NCBI RefSeq assembly: GCF_000517025.1
Contig: NZ_KI912091.1
Location: forward strand, 113,816-177,815
Source of the DNA: Halonatronum saccharophilum DSM 13868
GTDB lineage: Bacteria; Bacillota; Halanaerobiia; Halobacteroidales; Halobacteroidaceae
Direction: 5' to 3'
Length of the DNA stretch: 64,000 nt
Below the pieces are notes generated by a model. It did no database searches. It saw only the letters and a list, made by a program, of their open reading frames with translations, and had not been told where the DNA came from. The position numbers and the translations under genes were made by a program. Shown one piece after another: positions 1-8,995 of the stretch (positions are counted from its first letter, which is position 1; every line of letters begins with the position of its first letter).

Positions 1-894
1 AAAGATTTTAATTTGAACTTTTTAGAGGAGAATGATTCTTTAGTAACAACATTAATTAATGCTGTTAAGACTCTTCCTTTTATGGCACCTAAGAGAATAG
101 TAGTAGTAAAGACTTATGATTTATTTTCTAAGAAACCAAAGGATGGGGAACAACTATATAAGTTAATAGGTGATTTTCCAGATAGTACAATCTTATTACT
201 TTTAAGTTATAATAAACCTAATAAAAGGTTAAAATTATTCAAAGAAATCAAAAAGAGTGGTGAAATTTTAAAGTTTGAAGGTTTGAAATATAAAAAGTTG
301 GATCAGTGGATAGAAAATAAAGTTAGAGATTTAGGTTGGGATATAGATAAAAGAGGAGTCAAATTATTAGAAGAAGCTTTTAATAATGATCTGTTAACCT
401 TAGATAGTGAATTGAATAAGGTTATGGCTTTTGTAGGAGAGAAGAAGTTTATAACTAAAGAAGATATAGAGATGGTTATAAGTAAGGATTGGTTAATTAA
501 AGAGAATATTATCTTCGATTTTGTAGATGCAATAGGTAAAAGAGATACCTCAATGGCTTTAAATCTCCTATCAGATATACTTAGAGAGGGTAGTGACCCA
601 AAACAGATATTAGGAATGATTGCTCGTCAGATCAGGCTTATGTTACAGAGTAAGTTGCTATCTAATAAGGGCTTTAGTGCTGAGCAAATTTCTAAAAAGT
701 TAAAACAACATATTTATCCAATAAAGAAGTGTTTGAGGCAGAGTAACAACTTTTCTATAGAAGCTTTAGAGAGGGCATTAGAGAGAATATTTGAAGCTGA
801 CTGTAATTTGGTAACAGGTGCAGAGAGGGAGTTAGAGATGGAGCTTTTAGTGATAGGCTTAAATCGAGATTTAAATGAAGATTTTGTTTCTTGA
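1..894 (+). CDS. holA: DNA polymerase III subunit delta (5' end cut by the window)
   Basis: Delta subunit of the DNA polymerase III clamp loader, which opens the beta clamp during replication. The reading frame is open from base 1, so about 297 residues are visible and roughly the first 40 of a typical HolA are missing. The visible part has the family pattern: an AAA-like N-terminal domain (MAPKRIVVVKTYDLF near residue 30) followed by an all-helical collar domain ending with a helix containing ERELEMELLVIGL. An internal TTG at 13 is not the true start. Its position just before a convergent rpsT matches yqeN-rpsT in Bacillus subtilis. It ends inside a shared bidirectional terminator region. 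Confidence 0.9.
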   Translation, partial: KDFNLNFLEENDSLVTTLINAVKTLPFMAPKRIVVVKTYDLFSKKPKDGEQLYKLIGDFPDSTILLLLSYNKPNKRLKLFKEIKKSGEILKFEGLKYKKLDQWIENKVRDLGWDIDKRGVKLLEEAFNNDLLTLDSELNKVMAFVGEKKFITKEDIEMVISKDWLIKENIIFDFVDAIGKRDTSMALNLLSDILREGSDPKQILGMIARQIRLMLQSKLLSNKGFSAEQISKKLKQHIYPIKKCLRQSNNFSIEALERALERIFEADCNLVTGAERELEMELLVIGLNRDLNEDFVS

Positions 895-896
895 AA

Positions 897-938
897 TAAT
901 AAACCCTGATTCCTCTTAAGAGGAATCAGGGTTTATTA
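897..938. terminator. Bidirectional terminator between holA and rpsT
   Basis: A perfect 42-bp palindrome reading TAATAAACCCTGATTCC on the left arm and its exact complement on the right, centred on TTAA. It lies 2 bp after the holA stop and 7 bp after the rpsT stop on the other strand. Because it is symmetrical and flanked by A/T on both sides it can serve both convergent genes. Confidence 0.85.
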
Positions 939-945
939 AGTATTA

Positions 946-1212
946 TTAAGCAGTAAGCTCGTTAAATCTTCTATCTAATTGAGATTTTTTACGAGCAGCA
1001 TTATTTTTATGGATAATACCTTTACCAGCAGACTTATCAATCATCTTCTTAGCAAAGATTAATCTTTCTTTTGCTAATTCAATATCATTAGCTGCTAATG
1101 CTTCGTCAAAACGCTTAATAGCAGTTTTAAGCTTTGATCTTCTTACCTTATTTACTGCAGTCTTCTTTTCAATGATTCTAATTCTCTTTTTAGCGGATTT
1201 AGAAGTTGCCAT
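946..1212 (-). CDS. rpsT: 30S ribosomal protein S20
   Basis: Small-subunit ribosomal protein that binds 16S rRNA early in assembly. The product is 88 residues, usual for S20, with the basic N-terminus MATSKSAKKRIR and the conserved stretch KGIIHKNNAARKKSQL near the C-terminus. The start is the ATG at 1212 because AAAGGAGGTG lies 6 nt upstream. A GTG at 1221 in the same frame is part of that ribosome-binding site and is rejected. Transcribed alone, opposite to its neighbours. Confidence 0.95.
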   Translation of the reverse strand: MATSKSAKKRIRIIEKKTAVNKVRRSKLKTAIKRFDEALAANDIELAKERLIFAKKMIDKSAGKGIIHKNNAARKKSQLDRRFNELTA

Positions 1213-1278
1213 TACAGTCACCTCCTTTTAATTCTTTCTTTATCTAAATTTGTAGCCGTAGCGACCTGTAACAAAAGA

Positions 1279-1307
1279 ATTTTATCATATAATCAGTTAA
1301 AAGGCAA
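1279..1307 (-). promoter_or_regulatory. rpsT sigma-A promoter
   Basis: On the minus strand TTGCCT, a 17-nt spacer and TAAAAT are found 67-95 bp upstream of the rpsT ATG, giving a leader of about 60 nt. Hexamers and spacing fit a housekeeping promoter. Confidence 0.7.
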
Positions 1308-1324
1308 GGGGTTTTTTAGGAGAG

Positions 1325-1410
1325 GGGCAGCAAAAGCAGTATCGAGTTAAAAAAGAAATGGTAGCTCTGCCCACGAAGGGTTTTTGCTTTTTAAAACCCT
1401 GAGGGATAGA
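1325..1410 (+). repeat. GGGCAG...CTGCCC family repeat, copy A
   Basis: First of at least four copies of an intergenic repeat. Order of parts: GGGCAG, an A-rich middle (GCAGTATCGAGTTAAAAAAG), the complementary CTGCCC, then CACGA, a hairpin AGGGTTTTT/AAAACCCT, and GAGGGATAGA. The same modules recur at 14381-14580 and 29805-29980. No open reading frame of note runs through it. It lies just upstream of the rpsT promoter, in the opposite orientation to rpsT. Confidence 0.8.
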
Positions 1411-1938
1411 TAAATTGAATATGGTTATAGAATTTGCACGTAAAACCTGATGGGCTTGCCCTCAGGATGTAAGTGTTATTTTAAAAGTAATTCGATATTA
1501 TTTTTAAAATAGGACATACTATTAATAGTTAAGGTAAATCTAACAACTGAATATATGGAGTTGCAATAGGAATTGAAGTGATAATTAAGCTCCTCTATTG
1601 CGTAAAATATTCAAGGTATCAGAATTCCTTAATCGTCAGCCTACGAGTCTAAACATCAACCTACGGGTTTTAAAATTCAAAAACCCTTCGTGAAGGTCGT
1701 AAAAACCACATCTACTCTTCGTGAAAACCATAAAAACCATATCTACCGTAGGGCGTACGGGATTCTAAGCCTCTGGAGAAACTGTAAGACCTAATTTCTT
1801 ACTTAATACTTGATATTAAGCAGAAATAGGCTCGTTTCTAGGAATGAGGAATCCACGCGGGCTTGCCCCGTGGAACGTCAATATAAATTATAGTAATATA
1901 TAGAATTATAATCTAGTGAAGAAAGGGGTATATTAAAT
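1411..1938. other. Gene-free stretch packed with short hairpins
   Basis: No supported gene lies between the rpsT leader and the ATG at 1939. The stretch holds several small stem-loops whose loops or centres read GGGCTTGCCC or similar (around 1445-1475 and 1853-1873), a CCGTA/TACGG stem near 1746-1760, and an inverted fragment of the repeat in the preceding entry (1660-1692). A possible -10 TATAAT at 1907-1912 precedes the next gene, but I see no convincing -35. No transposase remnant is visible. Confidence 0.6.
1660..1692 (-). repeat. Inverted fragment of the CACGAAGGG hairpin repeat
   Basis: Read on the minus strand this is CACGAAGGGTTTTT, a short AT spacer, then TTTTAAAACCCGTAGG. It closely matches the second half of copy A at 1373-1404, but in opposite orientation. 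A further CACGAAGAG-like word in the same orientation follows at about 1715-1723. This suggests that the two halves of the repeat can move or degrade separately. Confidence 0.65.
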
Positions 1939-2274
1939 ATGCGAGGATGGATAGGAGCAATAGTTAGGTTTATCGTTTCTGCTTTTGTATTGTTAGGGAT
2001 AGGTTTTATCTTACCAAATGTAGAGATTGCAGGATTTACTAATGCTTTAATAGCTTCGATTATAATTGCAGCACTAGGTTATGTAGCAGAAAACTTATTA
2101 GGGGAGAATATAACCCCTCAAGCAAGAGGGTTAACTGGTTTTGTTGCAGCAACTGTAGTGATTTACTTTACTCAGTTTTTATTAGCGAGGATGAGTGTCA
2201 CATTTATTGGAGCAATGCTTGCTGCTATAATAATTGGAGTTGTAGATACCTTTGTACCAACAGAATTGAGATAA
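1939..2274 (+). CDS. Holin-like four-helix membrane protein (Phage_holin_4_2 / YvlD type)
   Basis: A 111-residue, very hydrophobic protein with four predicted membrane segments (about residues 6-25, 34-50, 63-83 and 88-106) and a short hydrophilic turn with ENLLGENITPQARG between the second and third. This matches small membrane proteins of the Phage_holin_4_2 (PF04020) type. Despite the name these are usually chromosomal and of unknown function, and nothing else phage-like is near. The ATG has GAAAGGGG upstream. The stop is 13 bp before gpr, so the two are probably co-transcribed. The family assignment comes from sequence pattern and I cannot state a function. Confidence 0.75.
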   Translation: MRGWIGAIVRFIVSAFVLLGIGFILPNVEIAGFTNALIASIIIAALGYVAENLLGENITPQARGLTGFVAATVVIYFTQFLLARMSVTFIGAMLAAIIIGVVDTFVPTELR

Positions 2275-2287
2275 AGGAGGAATAGTA

Positions 2288-3250
2288 ATGAATGGAATAG
2301 AAAATTTAGCTACTCTTACTGATTTAGCAGTTGAAGCACGGAATATGGCGGTTGAGAGAACCGGTGGAGAGATAGAAGGGGTTAGCTTAGAGGAGTCTCA
2401 GCAAGGGGATGCTAATATAACTAGAATTCAGGTCCTAAATCAAGGAGCAGCCCAAAGGATAGGCAAAGCTCCAGGTAATTATATAACTATTGAGTCAGAG
2501 AGTTTGCGTATCTCCGATAAACAGGCCCATGAAAATTTAAGTGGTATTTTGGCCCAGGAGATGAATAGGATTATAGATTACTCTGCTTTAAATAGAAATA
2601 ATGGTCAAGAGCCTACTATATTAGTTGTTGGTTTAGGAAATTGGAACGCAACACCTGATGCATTAGGTCCAGAGGTTGTTCACCATATCTTAGTTACTAG
2701 ACATCTATATGATTCTTCTCCTCAAGATGCTAGGCAAGGGATGAGACCAGTATGTGCTTTGGCCCCAGGAGTTTTAGGTATAACAGGGGTTGAAACAGCT
2801 GAAATAATTAAAGGTTTAGTGGATAGGGTTAAGCCAGATTTAATAATTGCTATAGACTCTTTAGCTGCAAAAGAGAGTAAGAGATTAGCTTCAACAATTC
2901 AGATAAGTGATACAGGTATTTATCCTGGTTCAGGGTTAGGTAAGAATCGTATAGGTATAACCCAAGCTGATATGGGAGTTCCGGTAATTGCTATGGGGAT
3001 ACCAACAGTAATAAGTTCTGTCCACATTGTAGACGATACCATTAAAGCTATGAATGGTGGTATGGGCCAACAGCAAAATAACCAACAGATAATTCAACAG
3101 GTGCTAGAACCTTTTATGGGAGATTTAGTAGTAACACCTAAAGGGGTAGATCAATTAATACGTGATACGAGTAAGATTATAGCTGGAGGAATTAATGTAG
3201 CTTTACATCCTGATATAGGACCAGAAGATGTATCATTGTATCTTCAATAA
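2288..3250 (+). CDS. gpr: Germination protease (spore protease GPR)
   Basis: Degrades the small acid-soluble proteins that coat DNA in spores, releasing amino acids at germination. The product is 320 residues; family members are made as inactive zymogens. The two aspartates in ATPDALGP (residue 124) and IIAIDSLAA (residue 190) correspond by position and motif to the pair reported as essential in the atypical aspartic A25 peptidases. PGSGLGKNRIG and MGIPTVISS are also family signatures. AAAGGAGG lies upstream of the ATG. The gene is followed by a terminator and then spoIIP, the same neighbour as in B. subtilis. Its presence indicates an endospore former. Confidence 0.95.
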   Translation: MNGIENLATLTDLAVEARNMAVERTGGEIEGVSLEESQQGDANITRIQVLNQGAAQRIGKAPGNYITIESESLRISDKQAHENLSGILAQEMNRIIDYSALNRNNGQEPTILVVGLGNWNATPDALGPEVVHHILVTRHLYDSSPQDARQGMRPVCALAPGVLGITGVETAEIIKGLVDRVKPDLIIAIDSLAAKESKRLASTIQISDTGIYPGSGLGKNRIGITQADMGVPVIAMGIPTVISSVHIVDDTIKAMNGGMGQQQNNQQIIQQVLEPFMGDLVVTPKGVDQLIRDTSKIIAGGINVALHPDIGPEDVSLYLQ

Positions 3251-3264
3251 AACAAAAAATCTTT

Positions 3265-3303
3265 AAGGACTCCAAATCCCTTTGGGGATGAGGAGTCTTA
3301 TCT
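3265..3303 (+). terminator. Terminator after gpr
   Basis: Stem AAGGACTCC pairing with GGAGTCTT, with an inner ATCCC/GGGAT extension, followed by ATCTTTTC. It lies 15 bp downstream of the gpr stop. Confidence 0.7.
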
Positions 3304-3380
3304 TTTCTAATGGATAGGTTATAAAATAGTGTTTAGCTACATAAGTTGTTATAGGAGAGGAGAATGGAAGTGATAAACCT

Positions 3381-4544
3381 ATGTTGGATGATCACCATGG
3401 CTTTTTGCGAAGTTTAATAATTATTTATTTTATAGTCGTAATAATTTTAAGTGGACTATTAATAGGAAGATACAGTAATAGAGTTGATTACCTTGTAGGT
3501 AATATATTTAATGATTATAATTTGGCTAGATATCTGATTAATTTAATATATCTAGACGATTTGCATTCAGAGTTAATATTAAAGGAAGGTCTACCGATTG
3601 TTAGAGTTGATAATAGTTTTGAACAAAAAAAAGATGAAGGTTCTTTATTTGCTTATACACTTAAATTTATAACTGATTTACCGCCGTCTTTTTTTATAGT
3701 TAAAGATGACCCAAGGGTTGAGCAGGTTCTTTCAAAGAGACGAGATAGAACAAAAGAGTTGGAGGAAAAATTACTAGCAGAGGGAAGTCATCAAAATGAG
3801 AAGGTAGAATTAGATTTTTGGCAGACTGAACCTTCATTATCTGAAAGAGATCTTGGAGAGATTAAAAAAGAGGAAGAACTGAAAAGGGATGAAAATATTT
3901 TAGAAGAGGTAAGCAGAGCACTCCAAGGTGCTTTAATAGGTATATATCATACTCATACAGCAGAGAACTATGAAAATAGAGGGTTTAATGCCCGTGCTAA
4001 CCCAGGTGAGAAAGGAGATGTTGTATTAGTTGGTGAAAGGCTAAGAGATGTTTTGGAGAATAAGTATGGAATCTCTGTTGATCATTCCAAGAAGGTTCAT
4101 GATATAACTTATGGACAATCGTATATAAAATCCCTGGATACAGCTAAGTCAATGGTAGATGGCAATGATGATATGAAGATGATCTTTGACCTCCATCGTG
4201 ATGCAATTCCTAATGGAAATCGAAATTTAGTGACTACAAATATTGATGGAGAAGATGTAGCCAAGATAATGATAGTAGTGACAAATGATAGATATGGATT
4301 ACCCCATCCAGAATGGAGAGAGAATCTTAACTTTGCTCGAAGGTTAGCTAGTAAGATGGATAGTATGTATCCTGGGCTTTTAAGAGAAGTTAGAATTATA
4401 AATAATCGAAGATATAATCAGCATGTCCATCCACATGCTCTCCTATTAGAGGTTGGTGGCACAGAAAACACAGTAAAAGAAGCAAAGAGGTCAGTAGAAT
4501 TATTTGCTGACGTTATAGCTGCATTGATTAAAGAAGGAGTTTAA
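3381..4544 (+). CDS. spoIIP: Stage II sporulation protein P
   Basis: Cell-wall amidase/endopeptidase that, with SpoIID and SpoIIM, thins septal peptidoglycan and drives engulfment of the forespore. It is 387 residues with one N-terminal membrane anchor (about 10-29), a charged linker, and the catalytic SpoIIP domain with [10 protein letters not shown], a DLHRDA motif and a C-terminal [10 protein letters not shown]; the His and Glu residues are likely zinc ligands. The ATG at 3381 is the only initiator in frame near the N-terminus. Its ribosome-binding site is weak (GGAAGTGAT). A short out-of-frame ORF (ATG 3364 to TAA 3417) overlaps the start, and its ATG has the purine-rich GGAGAGGAG immediately before it. 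Confidence 0.93.
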   Translation: MLDDHHGFLRSLIIIYFIVVIILSGLLIGRYSNRVDYLVGNIFNDYNLARYLINLIYLDDLHSELILKEGLPIVRVDNSFEQKKDEGSLFAYTLKFITDLPPSFFIVKDDPRVEQVLSKRRDRTKELEEKLLAEGSHQNEKVELDFWQTEPSLSERDLGEIKKEEELKRDENILEEVSRALQGALIGIYHTHTAENYENRGFNARANPGEKGDVVLVGERLRDVLENKYGISVDHSKKVHDITYGQSYIKSLDTAKSMVDGNDDMKMIFDLHRDAIPNGNRNLVTTNIDGEDVAKIMIVVTNDRYGLPHPEWRENLNFARRLASKMDSMYPGLLREVRIINNRRYNQHVHPHALLLEVGGTENTVKEAKRSVELFADVIAALIKEGV

Positions 4545-4623
4545 TCTAAGGTCTATTATCTTGATTAATATAAATATGGGTGTTATAATTATGAAGAATA
4601 CTTTAGATAATAGGGGGGTTAGG

Positions 4624-6432
4624 ATGGCTAAGGTTAATCAGAATAATATTCGAAATTTTTGTATTATTGCTCATATTGATCATGGTAAATCTACATTAGC
4701 TGATAGATTATTAGAAGCTACGGGAACTATCTCTCAAAGAGATATGGAAGAACAACTTTTAGATACAATGGATATAGAGAAAGAAAGGGGGATAACCATT
4801 AAGGCTCAGGCTGTAAGAATGTCCTACCAGGCCAAGGATGATAAGGAGTATATACTTAATTTAATTGATACTCCAGGTCATGTGGACTTTTCTTATGAGG
4901 TTTCAAGGAGCTTAGCTGCTTGTGAAGGGGCCTTATTGGTTATTGATGCTGCTCAAGGTGTAGAAGCTCAAACTCTAGCCAATATATACATTGCTTTAGA
5001 GAATGACTTGGAGATTATTCCTGTAATAAATAAAATAGATCTTCCAAGTGCTAATCCGGATAAGGTTAAGGAGGAGCTTATTGATATTGGACTTGATCCT
5101 GATGATGCAGTCTTGACTAGTGCTAAAGAAGGAATTGGTATTGATGAACTTTTAGAGGTTATAGTTAATCGGGTGCCAAAGCCTACTGGAGATAAGGACA
5201 AGCCTTTAAAGGCTTTAATTTTTGATTCTCTATATGATCCATATAGAGGAATAATATCTTACTATAGAGTTATTGATGGTCTTATTAAGCCTGGGATGGA
5301 GATTAAGATGATGGCTACCAATAAGGTCTTTGAGGTCGATGAAGTAGGAACCTTTAGTCCTAAGATGAATAAGACTAATAGTCTATCTGCTGGGGAGGTA
5401 GGTTATCTTGCAGCAAGTATTAAGGAGGTAAAGAATGCTCAGGTGGGTGATACAATCACAGATGCTAAGAACCCAACTGAAGAAGCTTTGCCAGGTTATC
5501 AACCTGCTAAACCTATGGTGTTTTGTGGTCTTTATCCTGTAGATGGAAAGGATTATGATAACCTAAGAGATGCTTTAGATAAATTGAAGTTAAATGATGC
5601 TTCTTTAACCTTTGAACCAGAGACATCAGAGGCTTTAGGTTTTGGTTATAGATGTGGATTCTTGGGTCTTTTACATATGGAGATCATCCAAGAGCGTTTA
5701 GAGCGTGAGTATAAGTTGGACTTAATTACTACTGCTCCAAGTGTTATCTTTAAAATTTATAAAGAGGATGGAGAGGTTTTAGAGATAGAGAATCCAGCCA
5801 ATATGCCTGAAAGACAAGAAATTGAGAAGATAGAAGAGCCTTATGTGGAGGCTAAGATTCTCCTTCCAGAAGAACATGTTGGTTCAGCTATGGAGTTGGC
5901 CCAGAACAAGAGGGGGCAATTTAAGAATATGGAGTATCTAGATCAGATCAGGGTGAGGCTGACCTATGAGATTCCATTAAGTGAGATTGTTTTAGATTTC
6001 TTTGATAAATTAAAGTCTAGAACTAGAGGATATGCTACCTTTGATTATGAATTTGCCGGATATATGGAGTCTGATCTAATCAAATTAAATATCCTTGTAA
6101 ATAAAGAAGCTGTAGATGCATTATCTTGTATTGTTCATAGAGATTTTGCTTATGAGATAGGTAAGGAATTAACTAAAAAGCTAAAAGAATTTATACCTGA
6201 GCAGATGTTTAAAGTTCCTATACAGGCCGCTATTGGAAATAAGATAGTTGCTCGACAGACTATTAGAGCTAAGCGTAAGGATGTATTACAGAAGTGTTAT
6301 GGTGGAGATATCTCTAGAAAGAAGAAGCTGCTTAAGAAACAAAAAGAAGGAAAGAAGCGGATGAAACAGGTTGGTAGTGTAGAGATACCTCAAGAAGCCT
6401 TCATGGCAGTTTTAAAGATAGATGATAATTAA
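4624..6432 (+). CDS. lepA: Elongation factor 4 (LepA, back-translocating GTPase)
   Basis: Ribosome-associated GTPase related to EF-G. The 602-residue product has the G1 motif AHIDHGKST at residues 16-24, DTPGHVDF (G3), NKIDLP (G4), then domains II, III and V and the LepA-specific C-terminal domain, which includes [17 protein letters not shown]. The start at 4624 gives the usual MAKVNQ...[13 protein letters not shown]-terminus and has a GGGGGG ribosome-binding site 5 nt upstream. In-frame upstream ATGs at 4561 and 4591 lack one and are rejected. lepA-hemW-hrcA order is conserved in Firmicutes. Confidence 0.97.
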   Translation: MAKVNQNNIRNFCIIAHIDHGKSTLADRLLEATGTISQRDMEEQLLDTMDIEKERGITIKAQAVRMSYQAKDDKEYILNLIDTPGHVDFSYEVSRSLAACEGALLVIDAAQGVEAQTLANIYIALENDLEIIPVINKIDLPSANPDKVKEELIDIGLDPDDAVLTSAKEGIGIDELLEVIVNRVPKPTGDKDKPLKALIFDSLYDPYRGIISYYRVIDGLIKPGMEIKMMATNKVFEVDEVGTFSPKMNKTNSLSAGEVGYLAASIKEVKNAQVGDTITDAKNPTEEALPGYQPAKPMVFCGLYPVDGKDYDNLRDALDKLKLNDASLTFEPETSEALGFGYRCGFLGLLHMEIIQERLEREYKLDLITTAPSVIFKIYKEDGEVLEIENPANMPERQEIEKIEEPYVEAKILLPEEHVGSAMELAQNKRGQFKNMEYLDQIRVRLTYEIPLSEIVLDFFDKLKSRTRGYATFDYEFAGYMESDLIKLNILVNKEAVDALSCIVHRDFAYEIGKELTKKLKEFIPEQMFKVPIQAAIGNKIVARQTIRAKRKDVLQKCYGGDISRKKKLLKKQKEGKKRMKQVGSVEIPQEAFMAVLKIDDN

Positions 6433-6438
6433 TTTAGA

Positions 6439-6463
6439 CCACGGGCTTTGGCCCGTGGATTTG
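6439..6463 (+). terminator. Hairpin after lepA
   Basis: Eight-bp stem CCACGGGC / GCCCGTGG with a TTTG loop, followed by ATTTGCTT, starting 6 bp after the lepA stop. The T-run is short, so termination may be partial. Confidence 0.55.
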
Positions 6464-6474
6464 CTTATTTAGGA

Positions 6475-6530
6475 ACTAGTAATAAAGCTATGCTTTATTA
6501 CTAGTGGCGCGAAAGTGCAACTGTATTACG
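6475..6530 (+). repeat. AGTAATAAAGC-head element, minimal copy (E1)
   Basis: A perfect 14-bp stem (ACTAGTAATAAAGC and its complement) with a TAT loop, followed directly by GTGGCGCGAAAGTGCAACT and GTATTAC. The same head and tail occur at 44404-44588, but separated there by about 130 bp of heptamer arms. Compared with the copy at 50521, the outer base pairs of the head differ on both arms (ACT/AGT here, TAT/ATA there), so pairing is conserved while sequence is not. It sits between lepA and hemW. Confidence 0.8.
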
Positions 6531-6546
6531 AAAAAGGAGGTGCTTT

Positions 6547-7683
6547 ATGGATAGATTTGGGCTTTACATACATGTCCCATTCTGTCTTCGGAAATGTTAT
6601 TATTGTGATTTTAATTCTGTTAGTTTTAACGAAAAACTTTCAAAATCCTTCTTGAATGCATTGAATAAAGAGATAGATCTGTTGGCTCAAAAATATAATC
6701 CTTCGATTAGAACAATCTTCATTGGAGGGGGTACTCCTACAATATTAGGGGCGAAAGAGTTACGATTAATCTTGGATAAGTGTTATAATAGTTTTAAGAT
6801 AGAGAAAGATATAGAGATAACAATTGAAACAAACCCTGGTACACTTGATGAGAAGAAGTTATCCTCTTTAAAGGAGGGAGGAGTTGACAGATTAAGTTTT
6901 GGAGTTCAAGCTTTTGATGATGATATCTTAAAGCGTATCGGTAGAATACATACTGTTGAGCAAGCTGTTAAGAACTATTATTTGGCCCGTAAGATTGGTT
7001 TTGATAATATAAGCTTAGATTTGATTTTTAATCTTCCAGGACAAACTTTAAAGGACTGGGAAGGAACATTAAAGGAAGCGATGAATTTAGATCCAGAACA
7101 TTTATCTACTTATAATCTTAAAATTGAAGAGGAGACTAAGTTTTATTCATTGATCGAAAAAGGCGAATTAACTTATCCGGATGAAGACTTAGATTTAGAG
7201 ATGTATAATCTCTCATTAGATATTTTGAAATCATTTGGTTATGAAGATTATGAGATATCTAATTTTGCTAAAAGAGGATATAGATCAAAGCATAATCAGA
7301 TTTACTGGAAGAATGAGGGGTACTTAGGTGTTGGCCCTGGGGCTCATTTTTATGATGGATCAGGAAGAGGTTCTAATCTTAGAGATGTCAAAGAATATTC
7401 TAATAGTCTATTAAATGATAAATTACCTATTGAAAATTATAATAAGCTAAGTAAGGAAGATGAGATTGAAGAAGAGATGATATTAGGACTTAGGTTGAAA
7501 GAAGGGGTATCAATAAGTGATTTCAATAATAAATATAAAAGATCAATTTTTGATATTTACGGGCCAACTATTAAAATTCTAAAAACTAAAGGGTTGCTAG
7601 AAGTTAATGAAAGAAGAGTCTTTTTAACTCCAAAGGGAAGATTATTAGCAAATCGGGTTTTGGCAGACTTTATATTGACATAA
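6547..7683 (+). CDS. hemW: Heme chaperone HemW (radical SAM, coproporphyrinogen oxidase-like)
   Basis: Radical-SAM-fold protein of the HemN/HemW family, thought to insert heme into target proteins. The 378-residue product begins MDRFGLYIHVPFCLRKCYYC, with the cluster-binding CxxxCxxC at Cys13, Cys17 and Cys20, and has the SAM-binding GGGTPT. It is closer in length to HemW than to true HemN (about 450). AAAAAGGAGGTG lies just before the ATG. It sits between lepA and hrcA as in B. subtilis. Confidence 0.93.
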   Translation: MDRFGLYIHVPFCLRKCYYCDFNSVSFNEKLSKSFLNALNKEIDLLAQKYNPSIRTIFIGGGTPTILGAKELRLILDKCYNSFKIEKDIEITIETNPGTLDEKKLSSLKEGGVDRLSFGVQAFDDDILKRIGRIHTVEQAVKNYYLARKIGFDNISLDLIFNLPGQTLKDWEGTLKEAMNLDPEHLSTYNLKIEEETKFYSLIEKGELTYPDEDLDLEMYNLSLDILKSFGYEDYEISNFAKRGYRSKHNQIYWKNEGYLGVGPGAHFYDGSGRGSNLRDVKEYSNSLLNDKLPIENYNKLSKEDEIEEEMILGLRLKEGVSISDFNNKYKRSIFDIYGPTIKILKTKGLLEVNERRVFLTPKGRLLANRVLADFILT

Positions 7684-7822
7684 AATATATACTTAAAGAA
7701 GTATGGTTAGAAAATCTCTCTTTTCTAAAACACTACTTCATATTCTCGGCAGTAATCTAGAGGAATTAAGAATATTAACGAGCATAAAGGAGATAAATAC
7801 TATTAATTATTTTTTATTATAT

Positions 7823-7851
7823 TTGACAAATAATAGTTAAGATGATATTTT
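7823..7851 (+). promoter_or_regulatory. hrcA-grpE-dnaK promoter
   Basis: TTGACA, a 17-nt spacer and TATTTT. The predicted transcription start falls just before the CIRCE element, so HrcA bound there would block RNA polymerase. Confidence 0.75.
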
Positions 7852-7866
7852 AGATATAGCATATTA

Positions 7867-7893
7867 TTAGCACTCAACAGAAACGAGTGCTAA
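7867..7893 (+). promoter_or_regulatory. CIRCE operator (HrcA binding site)
   Basis: TTAGCACTC, nine bases, GAGTGCTAA: an exact match to the consensus inverted repeat. It lies 23 bp before the hrcA start codon in the 5' untranslated region, so hrcA represses itself and the genes behind it. Confidence 0.97.
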
Positions 7894-7916
7894 TTGCTAG
7901 AAAGGCGGTGGTTCTG

Positions 7917-8972
7917 TTGGAGATGACAGATAGAAAGAAGAAAATTTTAAAGGCCATCGTGAATGAATATGTTATGAGTGCTGAACCTGTCGGTTCACGC
8001 ACATTAGCAAGGAGGTATGATTTTGGGGTTAGTCCTGCTACTTTGAGAAATGATATGGCCGACTTAGAGGAAGCTAACTATCTAGAACAACCCCATAGAT
8101 CTGCTGGTAGAATTCCAACTGACAAAGGTTATAGGTTTTATGTAGATGCTTTAATGGATTTGAAGAAGTTATCAAATAATCAAGCCAAAGTCATAGAAGA
8201 CGATTACTCAGTTAAGAATAGGGAATTACAAGATTTGATTGAAGAGACTTCACAACTACTTTCTGATTTAACAAATTACACTTCTATGGTTTTAAGTCCG
8301 CAGATAAGGGAGAGTATATTTCAACATCTTCAGTTAGTCCCTATATCTAGCAAGAAAGTATTAATTGTCTTAGTTACTGATACAGGGTTGGTAAAGAATA
8401 GGATCATAGATGTAATTAAGCCTATAGACTCTGATCAACTTGCTAATATATCTAGATTTTTAAATGAGAGGTTATATGGTCTTCCCCTGCAGAATATTAG
8501 TGATCAATTATTATTAAAGCTTACAAAGGAGTTTATTAATAAGAATACCTTAGAAATTAAGGATTTAAGTTTTATAAATAATGAAATCTTTACGAATAAT
8601 AATTCCAAAAGAGGTAAAATATACTTTGGGGGAACAGCTTATATACTTGATCAACCTGAGTTTAATGATATCAATAAGGTTAAGACTGTATTGAATGTCT
8701 TAGAGCATGATAATTTAATCTATGATATCTTTAATAAGACTGGAGACAAAAGCAATCATAACTCTCAAAGTGGCGTTGAGGTTATAATAGGTAGTGAAAA
8801 TTACTTTGAAGAGATCAAAGATTGTAGTTTTGTAATTGCTACCTATAATATAAAAGGTCGTCCTATTGGTAAGATTGGAGTTTTAGGGCCAACAAGGATG
8901 GAATATGCTAAGGTTGTTGAATCAGTTAGGTTCATTTCAGAGATTTTAAGTAATCTCTTGACAAACAAATAA
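7917..8972 (+). CDS. hrcA: Heat-inducible transcription repressor HrcA
   Basis: Repressor of the class I heat-shock genes; it binds CIRCE and needs the GroE chaperonin to fold. The 351-residue product has an N-terminal winged helix (RKKKILKAIVNEYV ... GSRTLARRYDFGVSPATLRN), then GAF-like and dimerisation regions ending in IGVLGPTRMEYAKVV. The chosen start is TTG 7917, 6 nt after AAAGGCGGTG. An ATG at 7923 is possible. A GTG at 7887 lies inside CIRCE and is not credible. First gene of the operon hrcA-grpE-dnaK. Confidence 0.95.
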   Translation: MEMTDRKKKILKAIVNEYVMSAEPVGSRTLARRYDFGVSPATLRNDMADLEEANYLEQPHRSAGRIPTDKGYRFYVDALMDLKKLSNNQAKVIEDDYSVKNRELQDLIEETSQLLSDLTNYTSMVLSPQIRESIFQHLQLVPISSKKVLIVLVTDTGLVKNRIIDVIKPIDSDQLANISRFLNERLYGLPLQNISDQLLLKLTKEFINKNTLEIKDLSFINNEIFTNNNSKRGKIYFGGTAYILDQPEFNDINKVKTVLNVLEHDNLIYDIFNKTGDKSNHNSQSGVEVIIGSENYFEEIKDCSFVIATYNIKGRPIGKIGVLGPTRMEYAKVVESVRFISEILSNLLTNK

Positions 8973-8995
8973 ATTGATAAGAGTGGGTGAGTTTA

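Noticed and set aside
1939-2274. Holin-like gene taken as evidence of a prophage
   Set aside because: No endolysin, integrase, capsid or terminase gene is near; such holin-family membrane proteins are common as chromosomal genes.
3364-3417. 17-codon ORF overlapping the spoIIP start
   Set aside because: Its ribosome-binding site is too close to its ATG (1-4 nt), and I see no sign of selection; noted only because spoIIP itself has a weak site.
7887-7916. Earlier GTG start for hrcA
   Set aside because: It lies inside the CIRCE operator and has no ribosome-binding site; TTG 7917 fits AAAGGCGGTG.
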